Assembly (NCBI GenBank): GCA_900470805.1
Contig: UCCA01000007.1
Location: 146,770-210,769, forward strand
DNA: 64,000 bases
Direction: 5' to 3'
DNA from: Hyphomicrobiales bacterium
GTDB taxonomy: Bacteria > Pseudomonadota > Alphaproteobacteria > Rhizobiales > Rhizobiaceae
A program made the position numbers and the translations under genes. The notes under the pieces were generated by a model. The model searched no databases. It was not told where the DNA came from and saw only the letters and a program-made list of their open reading frames with translations. Positions 17,766-26,600 of the stretch are shown here, in pieces (the stretch's first letter is position 1; each line of letters starts with the position of its first letter).

Positions 17766-19706
17766 GTGCAAGGCTCAATATTCTCAAGCAAGCTGGACGC
17801 GCTGGCCGATACGGTTGATGTTATCAGTAAGGCCGATCTCTCAGGTTTGACCCGGGCGTTGCGATTGGGTGGCAAGAAGGTAGCCTATGCTATCGGTTCC
17901 GGCGGCTCGATGATCAGCGCACAATTCTTTGCCAGCTGCCGGTCTGATCTTTTCGATAAGCCGACTATCGCTCAGACGCCCATGGAATTTGCGATGGACG
18001 ATCGCGACCTGGCCGATTGTCAGGTCTGGCTCTTCTCCGGCCGGGGCGAGAACGCCGACGCGCACGCGTCCGCAATAGCTGCGCTCACCCGTGGGTGCGT
18101 AGATATTCAGATCGTCACTAGCAATGGAGACGCATCAGTCTTCACCCAGTTGCCCGTCAGATCATATCGAAAGCATGTCCTTGGTACCTTCGATGAGAAG
18201 GACGGATTCCTCTCCACCCACTCGCTGATCGCAGTGATGGCAGCACTCCTCCAATCGGCTCATCACCTCCTACATGGCATGCAGGACGGATACTCCCCGC
18301 TCGCTGACTTTGCCAATGAGCTTAGACTACGTCGCGTTCCGTCGCGGGTTCAGGAATACACGGAGGCGTTTGGTCGTATCGCCGCTTCGGACACGGTCAT
18401 TATACTGGCAGACCCTCGCCTCAAGGCGGCAGCAATTGCCCTTGAAACGTCGCTCTGGGAAACGGGGATGTGCCCTGTCCAACTTACGGATTTCCGCAAT
18501 TTTGCGCACGGCCGTCATGTTTGGATTCACAAGAGGGCCAACGAGACTTTCGTCCTTTCGTTGACCGGTCGCCAATCCTCGTCGAGCTGGTCCGAGATCG
18601 AAGACAACCTTCCAGAAGGCCTTAGGCGTCATCAGGTGGACTACGGCAACACCGGACGTCTCCAGCAGGCAATCGCAATCATGGATGCTCTGATGATTAT
18701 CGAAGCTATTGGTGCCGCAACCGATGTGGATCCTGCGAAGCCCGGCGTCGGCCCATTCGCGCGGTCAATCTACGATGGCTCCGCACTGAAGACCACCGCA
18801 GCACAACTATCGCGTCCAGTTCGTTCAAAACTTCGGGCTCTTCGAAAGTTTGGGACGTCCGACCTCGAATGGGATCCGGTCGCTGGATTTCAGACATTCT
18901 CAGACCGATTGCGCTCGGCCCGATTTCACGGTCTGGTTCTGGACTACGATGGGACCGTGGTGCCGACGGTCGCTCGGCTTGGCGATCCGGCGAAGGAACT
19001 TGTCGCGGAGCTTGAACGCCTTATGGATCGAGGTCTGAGATTGGGCTTCGCTACAGGACGTGGAGGCTCAGTGGGCGAAAAACTTCGCGAGGTCATAGAT
19101 CGCCGATTTCACTCGTCAATATTGGTTGGATACTATAACGGTGGCTACCTTCGGCCCCTGAGCGACGACATTGAGTTGAACCCGCCACCGGAAGCAGCCT
19201 CCATCCGGCAGATGACCACATGGGTCCACGATCGGAACCACCTGCTTATAAAGCCAGTGAAGCGCGATAATAAGGTTCAGATATCGATATCGATTGACGA
19301 CTCAGAGAACTCACAGCAATTTGTGGATGAACTGAAGAATGCTCCCCTTGTTGTGTCGAAAGAAGTTGGCATCGTCTTTTCTGAGCATTCCGTGGACATA
19401 GGCCTCCCGGGGAATAGCAAGCTCAATGTCGTATCATCTCTCGGTTCTTCTACTTCAATTGATCCGTCTCATATCCTTTGCGTAGGCGACAGCGGCGGTC
19501 CCCATGGCAATGATTTCGACCTTCTTGGTCATGCTCATGGGGTCAGTGTCAGGGATGTTTGCCATCGACAGGATGTTTGTTGGTCGGTATTTGACGCCGT
19601 TATCGATGGTCCAGATGCCCTACACGGGATTTTGCGTGCATTAACGCTAGTTAGTGATGGGATCTTTCAACTCGATGTGCAAAAATTGAATCTGACTGAG
19701 AACTAA
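17766..19706 (+). CDS. SIS-domain / HAD-hydrolase fusion protein
   Basis: A 646-residue fusion. Residues about 30-340 hold a double SIS (sugar isomerase) module: AIGSGGSMISAQFF and LFSGRGENAD in the first half, and a GlmS-like DFRNFAHGRH in the second. Residues about 385-640 hold a HAD phosphatase: motif I LDYDGTVVP with nucleophile Asp393, motif II near GFATGRG, motif IV VGDSGGPHGND around Asp575. It should bind and perhaps isomerise a phosphosugar and dephosphorylate a related substrate. The start is GTG at 17766 with AAGGG upstream, 11 bases after the previous stop. The fusion is unusual, and its place beside PRTase and PfkB proteins points to a dedicated phosphosugar product. Confidence 0.8.
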   Translation: MQGSIFSSKLDALADTVDVISKADLSGLTRALRLGGKKVAYAIGSGGSMISAQFFASCRSDLFDKPTIAQTPMEFAMDDRDLADCQVWLFSGRGENADAHASAIAALTRGCVDIQIVTSNGDASVFTQLPVRSYRKHVLGTFDEKDGFLSTHSLIAVMAALLQSAHHLLHGMQDGYSPLADFANELRLRRVPSRVQEYTEAFGRIAASDTVIILADPRLKAAAIALETSLWETGMCPVQLTDFRNFAHGRHVWIHKRANETFVLSLTGRQSSSSWSEIEDNLPEGLRRHQVDYGNTGRLQQAIAIMDALMIIEAIGAATDVDPAKPGVGPFARSIYDGSALKTTAAQLSRPVRSKLRALRKFGTSDLEWDPVAGFQTFSDRLRSARFHGLVLDYDGTVVPTVARLGDPAKELVAELERLMDRGLRLGFATGRGGSVGEKLREVIDRRFHSSILVGYYNGGYLRPLSDDIELNPPPEAASIRQMTTWVHDRNHLLIKPVKRDNKVQISISIDDSENSQQFVDELKNAPLVVSKEVGIVFSEHSVDIGLPGNSKLNVVSSLGSSTSIDPSHILCVGDSGGPHGNDFDLLGHAHGVSVRDVCHRQDVCWSVFDAVIDGPDALHGILRALTLVSDGIFQLDVQKLNLTEN

Positions 19707-19728
19707 GACGACCATAAGGAACAAAACA

Positions 19729-20655
19729 ATGGTGAACCGAGCAGCTAAAACTGATGTCGTGGGCACCGGGTTCGTGGTTCTCGATCGCATTTATGAGAAT
19801 GATCGCAAGGCGTTCGAGGCTTTGGGAGGCTCTTGCGCGAACGTACTTGTATCACTCGCCATGCTTGAGCGGCAGGTGGCCCCAGTTTTGCGGCTCGGCG
19901 CTGACGTTGTTGGGGAACACCTCATTTCTGAGTTCGAATGCGCGGGTGCAGACACGCGGTTTATCAACAAACAGCACAATATTTCATCCCCCATTCTTGT
20001 CCAGTATACCAATACGCAGCTCGGGACGCACTCCTTCAGCTTTACGTGCCCTGATACCAACACTGAATTTCCTCGGTATCAGCCCATCGGGCAAGATGAG
20101 ATTGAAGCGGCTGCCACGGCAATCGAAAACTGCACCGTTTTCTATGCTGACAGGCTGAATGACGCGATCGTATCGGCCATGGAGACTGTTTACCGGCACA
20201 GAGGGATCGTGTTCTTCGAGCCGTCTGCAATCTCTGACAGAGAATTGTTCGCTCGCGCTGTAGAATGCTCGACAATCATCAAGTTCTCAAGCGATCGGCT
20301 GGGCGCGGAGATATTGCCAAGTCTGCTCGGCAAGGACTCTATTGCCATCATGACGCACGGAGCGCGTGGCCTTGAGGTTATTCGGCACGGCGATCATGTC
20401 TGGTCGGACGCGGTGGTTATCCCTGAAGTCAAAGACACTTCGGGATCTGGCGACATGGTGAGCGTGGGCCTCATCAATCACTTGGTTGATGCAGGAGAGA
20501 CCTCAGAGACCGTCACCATTCACTCTGTGCTAAAGGGCGTCCGCGCCGGACAGCGTCTCGCGGCTGCCAACTGTTCATTCCTTGGGGCCAGAGGACTGTT
20601 CGAGCATAGAAGCCCTCAGTTCGCACAAAGCATCCTGTCCGAGCTGGCGAGCTAA
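19729..20655 (+). CDS. PfkB/ribokinase-family carbohydrate kinase
   Basis: A 308-residue cytosolic kinase that phosphorylates a sugar or nucleoside with ATP. The N-terminal GGSCANVLVSLAML fits the first PfkB signature. The second signature is DTSGSGDM at residues 236-243, with Asp242 as catalytic base and the GSG as anion hole (Ser replaces the usual Ala). AAGGA lies 9 bases before the ATG, 22 bases after the SIS-HAD stop. In context the likely substrate is a ribose-type or other sugar fed to or from the PRTase and HAD steps. It is convergent with the NADAR gene; the two stop codons are only 2 bases apart. Confidence 0.85.
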   Translation: MVNRAAKTDVVGTGFVVLDRIYENDRKAFEALGGSCANVLVSLAMLERQVAPVLRLGADVVGEHLISEFECAGADTRFINKQHNISSPILVQYTNTQLGTHSFSFTCPDTNTEFPRYQPIGQDEIEAAATAIENCTVFYADRLNDAIVSAMETVYRHRGIVFFEPSAISDRELFARAVECSTIIKFSSDRLGAEILPSLLGKDSIAIMTHGARGLEVIRHGDHVWSDAVVIPEVKDTSGSGDMVSVGLINHLVDAGETSETVTIHSVLKGVRAGQRLAAANCSFLGARGLFEHRSPQFAQSILSELAS

Positions 20656-20657
20656 GC

Positions 20658-21158
20658 CTACTCTGCAGCTTCCATCGGCGCCCAGTTGGCTTCCTCTTCG
20701 CGGAGCTGACCTCGTAGTTCCATTAGCAGGACGCCGAGCATGTTCTTCCCCACTCCATTGACCTCGCCCCACAGCCGGTTGACCTCGTTGTCCACGGTCG
20801 CACTCTCAACCAGACGAGCATCTCCTGTCGAGAGAAGCATCTGACGTAAATCCTGGTGCTGTGTGTATTTTGCTCTGAGAACTCCACGCATCCGATCGTA
20901 TTTCGTTTTAGACCAGCCCGGCGCCACATCCCAGTAATAGAGGCCGTGCGCCGCCATCGCCAGCAGCGAGGGCGACGGCGCTTCCATCAGCCACCGCTTT
21001 ACCTCTGGCTTTCGAGCTTTTCCAGCCTGGTAAGCGTGTTCTGAGGTCCGAAAGACCTCACCCTCGAATTCGATCTCTCGGCGGTAAAGGTTACTGAAAA
21101 CGCCATAGGGCTTTTCGCTGGCCCGGTAAAACCGAATTTCCGCTTCGTCCGCCATCAT
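20658..21158 (-). CDS. NADAR family protein
   Basis: A 166-residue cytosolic protein of the NADAR (NAD/ADP-ribose) superfamily, also called YbiA-like. Conserved elements are FSNLYRREIEFEGEVFRTSEHAYQ at the N terminus (tsEHayQ core), KTKYDRMRGVLRAKY, the LLSTGDARLVE segment, and GKNMLGVLLMELR at the end. Family members are N-glycosidases on ADP-ribose-like or riboflavin-pathway compounds, and some reverse guanine ADP-ribosylation. Its stop lies 2 bases from the PfkB stop, and it is divergent from the HTH gene. This may make it an immunity or product-processing partner of the PRTase operon rather than a bystander. Tandem ATGs at 21158 and 21155 make the start ambiguous by one codon. Confidence 0.85.
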   Translation of the reverse strand: MMADEAEIRFYRASEKPYGVFSNLYRREIEFEGEVFRTSEHAYQAGKARKPEVKRWLMEAPSPSLLAMAAHGLYYWDVAPGWSKTKYDRMRGVLRAKYTQHQDLRQMLLSTGDARLVESATVDNEVNRLWGEVNGVGKNMLGVLLMELRGQLREEEANWAPMEAAE

Positions 21159-21191
21159 TCGCGTTCCTTGTCATTCGTTGAAAACTACTCT

Positions 21192-21533
21192 ATGCAAATT
21201 AGCATGAAACTCAAGCCCAAAGATGTTGAAACTCTTGCCGCTCGCTTAGAGGATAAACGTATAGCGTTGGGCTACTCTTATTCCGAAATAGCGCGTCTTT
21301 CGAACGTTGACCAAGGTCAGGTGAGCCGAATCTGTAGAGGTCAATTCAAGACTTACAGCGGCAATGTCATGCAAATTTGCACGATTCTTGGTGTTTCAAA
21401 GGATCCAGATGAGCCTCCCGACTTCGTGCGGATAAGGGATGCAGTGATGGGCCTCTGGGACGGCACTAGCGTAGACGCCGACAAGATCACGCGCCTACTC
21501 AGCGTCGTTGGTGAGGTGCGGCGGAATAGCTGA
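21192..21533 (+). CDS. Small XRE-like helix-turn-helix regulator
   Basis: A 113-residue protein with an XRE-type helix-turn-helix: YSYSEIARLSNVDQGQVSRICRG, where the recognition helix begins near DQGQVSRI, followed by a capping helix. The C-terminal half (DEPPDFVRIRDAVMGLWDGT) is short and unknown. The ATG at 21192 is preferred; a TTG at 21168 and an ATG at 21204 are alternatives and none has a strong ribosome site. It is divergent from the NADAR gene with about 33 bases between starts, so it probably represses itself and NADAR. The GTTCG-N6-CGAAC repeats just downstream could be its sites, but this is untested. Confidence 0.75.
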   Translation: MQISMKLKPKDVETLAARLEDKRIALGYSYSEIARLSNVDQGQVSRICRGQFKTYSGNVMQICTILGVSKDPDEPPDFVRIRDAVMGLWDGTSVDADKITRLLSVVGEVRRNS

Positions 21534-21655
21534 GACCCAATGCCGCCTTCTCTCTGCCCGGTACAGGGCAACTACCGACCGGTCGGACGATCCCTACTCG
21601 AACTCCTGGATGAGGTCCCATCGACCGTCCGGTACTATCCCGAAAAATCCGATAT

Positions 21656-21681
21656 TTATTGTTCGAAACGCCGAACAATAA
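21656..21681. repeat. 26-bp palindrome, GTTCG-N6-CGAAC type
   Basis: Half-site TTATTGTTCG (21656-21665) is perfectly inverted as CGAACAATAA (21672-21681) around a 6-base spacer. A second GTTCG-N6-CGAAC site starts exactly 30 bases later, which suits a repeated protein site better than a terminator. There is no adjacent T-run. Confidence 0.6.
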
Positions 21682-21689
21682 CGCCACAA

Positions 21690-21707
21690 CGTTCGACTCG
21701 CCGAACG
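21690..21707. repeat. Second GTTCG-N6-CGAAC palindrome
   Basis: CGTTCG, spacer ACTCGC, CGAACG. It has the same half-site and spacer length as the palindrome at 21656-21681 and lies one 30-base period downstream. Confidence 0.55.
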
Positions 21708-21887
21708 CTTATCCCGGCGACAATAGTTCGAATTTCGAAATACTTTCTGTTCAAAATTTAGGGGATTTCTGTCAAAAGTTAGTGGATTGCATATATTAGC
21801 ACATTCGATATTTAAACGAATTCATGCGGTTAACCCCCATCCCGAAATCTTGGAATCTATTGAATCTCTTGCCGCGTTAGGCGGCGA

Positions 21888-22790
21888 TCAAACATTAGGG
21901 ATTACCTCGGTCGCGATCTCGTCAATCACATCAATAGGCGGTCGGTTTGTCGTGGAGATGTTGAGCGCCAGATGATGGACCCCAGTCTGCTTCATCGCCT
22001 GTATTGCATCGATAAGGCCATAGCGGCCGGTCTTCATGCCCAGGTTGATTGGCTCGGGTCGCGACCTTGCGTCTTCCGTCAGCTCGAGCGCCATGGACTG
22101 TCCGAACCCTCGGAAAGCCGCCATGGTCTTGCCGATAGCAGCTTGCCAAAGCGCAATCCGATCCTTCTGCACATCGAGGCTTCTGTAGTACGTCATCCAC
22201 CCAATCGAATGCCGGGCAATCCACTCCAGAGATTGCGATGACGAGCCAACGGACAGCATCGGCACAGGGGTTGCTGGGCGTGGCCTGATCTCGAAATCGT
22301 GCTCCGGGCCGCCATTGGCAGTCACCTCAGCCTTGGCGTCACCGAGAACCGCAGCTACCCTCTCCCAATTGTTGCGGTAGAGGGTCTTTCGTTGCCCGAT
22401 ATCTTCCCCATAGACCTCGTACTCCGTCGGACGGTCTCCAGATCCGAGCCCAAGGGTGAACCGGCCACGCGACAGGGCTTGGACCGATAGCGCAGACTTT
22501 GCAACGTGCAGAGGGTGCCGAAGTGGCAGGACTATCGCCCCCGTGGCGAGCTGGATGGTAGTCGTTGTGGCAGCCAAGGCTCCAAGCAGGACCCACGGGT
22601 CGGAATGTCCAATTGGGTCCGGATAGCCACTACTGTTTATAGGGACGTCTCTAACCCACAGCGCCGTCAAACCTGCCTTATCTGCTCTTGCTGCGAGGGC
22701 AATCTGAGTTTCGAAATCGAAATCGGCTCCGATCCGGCTTTGGGCTGGCAGGACGAGCCCAAGGGTCAGGTGGTCTTTTCGAAATATCAT
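21888..22790 (-). CDS. LLM class (luciferase-like) flavin-dependent oxidoreductase
   Basis: A 300-residue TIM-barrel flavoenzyme of the bacterial luciferase-like superfamily, which uses reduced FMN or F420. Typical segments are LGLVLPAQS at strand 1, GLTALWVRDVP, IQLATGAIVLPLRHPLHVAKSA and RFTLGLGSGDRPTEYEVYG, the last being the phosphate-binding turn. The C-terminal part follows a family with TIGR-type monooxygenase features. An in-frame GTG at 22799 would leave almost no space after AAGG, so the ATG at 22790 with GGTGAG upstream is preferred. It lies 145 bases downstream of ohr in the same direction, so a shared oxidative-stress role is plausible but unproven. Confidence 0.88.
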   Translation of the reverse strand: MIFRKDHLTLGLVLPAQSRIGADFDFETQIALAARADKAGLTALWVRDVPINSSGYPDPIGHSDPWVLLGALAATTTTIQLATGAIVLPLRHPLHVAKSALSVQALSRGRFTLGLGSGDRPTEYEVYGEDIGQRKTLYRNNWERVAAVLGDAKAEVTANGGPEHDFEIRPRPATPVPMLSVGSSSQSLEWIARHSIGWMTYYRSLDVQKDRIALWQAAIGKTMAAFRGFGQSMALELTEDARSRPEPINLGMKTGRYGLIDAIQAMKQTGVHHLALNISTTNRPPIDVIDEIATEVIPNV

Positions 22791-22934
22791 ATCGCTCACC
22801 TACCTTCGCACCGATCCTAAATGGGTGGGGACAAGCGCACGCAGATTCAAGGGGCGCGGAGGCAACCCCGCGCCAAGCGTGTAACGAGAAGGGAGAAAAC
22901 CGAAACTCCTGACGGGGAAGCCGGTCCAAGTGGA

Positions 22935-23366
22935 TCAGGTTCTGATCGTGAATGCTACGTCAACCGTCGCCTTGATGCTGTTGGAATACGGGCAAACGCT
23001 GTGGGTCGCTTCAACGAGGTGTTGAGCGTCGGCCTCCGCAATGCCCGGCAGGTAAACATCGAGTGCAGCGGTGATACCGAAACCACCTTCTGAACGCGGC
23101 CCCATCCCGATCGTCGCAGAGACGGTGGAGCCTTCAGGCACCTTGGTCTTCAGCTGCTGTGCGCCAACACGAAGTGCACCAAGGAAGCATGCCGAATATC
23201 CAAGGGCAAAAAGCTTCTCGGGGTTCGCGCCGTCTCCACCCGGACCGCCGAGTTCCTTCGGGATAACCAGGTCGAATTCGAGGGTGCCGTCGGCCAGCGC
23301 GGTGTGGCCGTCGCGTCCGCCGCCCTGTGCGGTTGCGCTTGTCTTGTACAGTGCATTGACCGTCAT
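22935..23366 (-). CDS. ohr: Organic hydroperoxide resistance protein
   Basis: A 143-residue cytosolic thiol peroxidase that reduces organic hydroperoxides using two cysteines and lipoylated or dithiol donors. NPEKLFALGYSACFLGAL holds the peroxidatic cysteine near residue 60, and HSVCPYSNSI holds the resolving cysteine near residue 125. KELGGPGGDGANPE is the Ohr-type loop. GGAG lies 7 bases before the ATG. No ohrR (MarR-type) regulator is adjacent, which is unusual for ohr. A CGGTCG-N6-CGACCG palindrome about 150 bases upstream may be an operator. Confidence 0.92.
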   Translation of the reverse strand: MTVNALYKTSATAQGGGRDGHTALADGTLEFDLVIPKELGGPGGDGANPEKLFALGYSACFLGALRVGAQQLKTKVPEGSTVSATIGMGPRSEGGFGITAALDVYLPGIAEADAQHLVEATHSVCPYSNSIKATVDVAFTIRT

Positions 23367-23676
23367 TGGTTGTCTCCATGTATGGGTTGGTGGGGGCGGT
23401 GACGATCTGCCACCGGCGGCTCCTGTCGAGACCGCTACAGCCGCAATACCTACCGCTCACTCCAAATTTGCAATTCATACCCTGGTGCTATTGACGGGTG
23501 ACGCGGCCTATCAAACCGGTCGCGTTGCCGACCGATTGTTACGCTTCGCCGAACAACCGTCGAAATTCTCGAATATTATGCAAATCACCGAAAAATCATT
23601 GTTCGGCATTTTGGACAAAGCTCCCGATGCTAGAGAATGGCCGTCGTTTCCCGAATAAAGGGTTCGCAAGTTCGGA
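23367..23676. promoter_or_regulatory. Upstream region of ohr with palindromic sites
   Basis: 310 bases between ohr and the convergently oriented end of the large NTPase gene. CGGTCG-N6-CGACCG lies at 23517-23534. A related but imperfect GTTaCG-N6-CGAAC lies at 23538-23554, and GTTCGG recurs at 23600-23605. The spacing and half-sites resemble the 21656-21707 palindromes. The ohr promoter should be in the 23367-23460 part. No gene seen. Confidence 0.45.
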
Positions 23677-26600
23677 TCACGGCCCAGCTTTCGCCGAGCC
23701 ACTTTTTGCCGCAGTTTTTCGCGTGGCACGCGGCGCTGGATCCGGACGGCGTTGCTGCAAGCGTTTCGTCAGGTCGATCCCTATCACCCTAATGCCATCA
23801 ACATCAGGGCGCTTCGCGATGTAGTCGTCTATGAAAACTTGCAGTGCGATGCAGAGTTCGTCGAAGTTCAAAATCGCGCTCGTAACCGGATGTTCCCAGC
23901 TTTGCCGCTCCTTGCCCCGGTAGGACATTAGGAAGACGCCATACGCCGAACGTGCGTCTCGGAGATAATCGTTGACGAGTTGGTTCTGCAGTCGTTCGAA
24001 CAGCTTAGACCCGGTCCATTTGTCCGCAATTTTGAACTCGATTGGGACCGGCCCTTCGACTCCCGGTGCGTGTATCCTGAGGTCCGGCCGCTTGGCATCG
24101 GCAAGCTCTTCCTCATTCGGGGCGAAGTATCGGCCGTTTGCACGGTCTCGAAACAGCTTCCCGAAGAAGTTTCGTTGCTCTGTCTCCTTTGAGGCCTTGT
24201 GCACTATGCTGGCAATGCTGTCGTCGCCCTCCTCCAATTCCTGCTTGAAATCCAGCAACCGATTGCAGACGAGGTCGAACAACTCGCGCTGACTTCCCGG
24301 ATTCCGATCAAGGTCCTTTTCAAACGTATGAAAGTCAGCCGCTGTCCAAGGTTTTAGGTTGGCGTCAGCTTCAGCACGCGCGAGGGCCGCACGTCGAATA
24401 TATGGACGTAGGTTCTGGTCGACGTGCGTGTCGGCCAGCTCCATCAGTGCCACAAACGCTTCCTTGCCTTCGATCTCACCAAGCATAGTCAAGACGGCGT
24501 CGCGCTCCCGCTGCGCGTCGTCGCGATCTTCGGGCGTGTGGGCTTGAAGATGAACGCGCTTGGTATCTTCTGGGTGCTTGATGTAGCGGCAAAATATTTC
24601 GAAGAGCTGTTTCAGGGAAGATGGGGTCTTGAAACTCTCCCGTCTGGAAACCCAATCATGATCATTTGACAGGAACGCTGAGCTGACAGCCATGGCAAAA
24701 TTCTTGGCCTCTTTTTCGCCAAGGGTCCGCAGATGACTATCCAAAAAATTGAGCGCTTCGGGCGCTTGTGCCGATATCCAGAGTCCCACCCACAGAGGCT
24801 GGCTGCTTGCCAGGCCGTCGCCCTTGATTTTGCTCTCCGCCAAGGCCGCAAGCTCGGTATCGCTGATGGTCTCGCCTGCTGAAACGATTTTCAGCGCTCC
24901 CCTCAGCACTCCAGGGGAGCGCGGCTCGTGTGCGCTCAAAAGATCGAGAAGTCGGTGACTGACCAAAGCGCGAAGTTGCTCGCCATGCCAAACGAGGTTG
25001 GAAATCACGTAGCCGTCTGGGTCGTCTTGAGTAAACTCCCATGCGATCTCCGTGAACAGGACTTCGACTACCTCGGTCGGGAATTTCGCGCCCAATGCAC
25101 CAAGCCAGCGAGAACCCATTCATCTCCCAAAGGGCGTATCGTGCAGCAAGCCTAGCGTCTTCAGACGACAGAGCGTCAAGCCATCCCTCATCTTGGGCCT
25201 CGAACTCGAGACCTGTCAGGCCCAACGAGACCTGGCGCGGCACGGAGTTCATATTCGCGAGACCTTCGGATCGAAGCTGCGGAACGTAATGGCGCCAGTA
25301 TCGCTGCGCCCCGTCCTTAAATGCATGGACGACTTCTGGGCCGTGACTAGGAACCAAGCCCTGCCAATTAGGATGCGCGTGGCGGTTCCGGTCGAGGTCA
25401 AGATCTCGAAGCGCTTCCAGCATGTAAATCTGAGCGCCTGCTATGCCATCAGGGGAAGCAGCGCTAAACCAGCCGAGATTTTGGGAAAGCGTAACCTTCC
25501 ACTCTGCCAGTCGGGTCGCTTCCTCAGCCTCGCGCCGCTCCATCTCTTCTTCGTGCTCACGTCGCCAACGCTGATGCTCGAGCATTTCCGGAGTTGGATT
25601 CGGGTTTAGAAATTCGTCGAGGCGAGCCATCAGTTCTGGGTCGCCGCCTATCGCCTGTCGGATCGAGGCCAGGCATACTTCTCGCCCTTCCGTGGGCATG
25701 ATCTTCACAGCGACTGACAAGGCAACGAATCGATCATCTCCCTGCTTATGGGCTATCTGGCCAACGAACCGCACAAAGTCGGCGCTTGAGAACTCCCAAA
25801 ACGATGGGAGCCCGCTCACCTGCCACCAGTTTTTGACTATTTGGCCTTTGGCTCGCTCATTCGAAATCTCACGCCAAAACAGATGGTCGTTCAGATCGCT
25901 CCAAAGCTTGACCGTCACACCAAGGTCGGTCTTTAGCGAGCTACGATCATATGCCGCCGATTTTTCGATGAGCGATATGGCGTCCAAGGCGTTTGGCGAG
26001 AGCACAAAGGAGTCCCTTGCCTCCACGAGCCTTTCGCACGCCTTGGCGGCAACGGGTAGAAGCCAATAGGCCCTGTCCGAAATGCGGTAGTGCCGACCCT
26101 CCCTAAAGGGACCTTCGCGCAATTTCACAGAGATCTCATCGACTACCGTTCGGCATTCGGGCAATGGCAGCTCGCTTACGAACGCGACGAAGCGAACCTT
26201 GAGCGACTGAAATCCGTACTTGTCAGGCCCCAGCAGTTTTGCCGCCGTGTCGACGGCTACCTTCGTGTCCAGTATCGTGCCAAGGCTGCGAAGGCACTCG
26301 CCGAACACAACGAGATCCCGCTCTCCTAGCGACCCGAGCAAGTCATCGCGAAACCGCGATAGCTCCAGAGGCTCGGCCGTCGCGGCAACGACCTGGATGG
26401 CGGCGCTGCGTGTGGTACCGTCAAGCGATGCTTCCAAGGCAATCACTTTAGCCTGCTCAAGGCACTCCTTCATCCTCCCTTGCCATGCCATACGCAGGAG
26501 GGTGAGGCGAACAACCTCTTTCTCGCGGAACGTCGTGAGCAATTCGCTTATTGTCAGTCCCAGGTCGCTGGTCGCCATCCGCCTGACGGCAGCGGCATCG

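Larger units (their letters stand above)
21534..21887. other. Gene-poor region with several GTTCG/CGAAC palindromes
   Basis: 354 bases between the convergent HTH and LLM genes. It holds two clear palindromes (21656-21681 and 21690-21707) and an imperfect one near 21725-21741 (TTCGAATTTCGAA). The second half is AT-rich. No open frame here looks like a gene. Confidence 0.6.
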
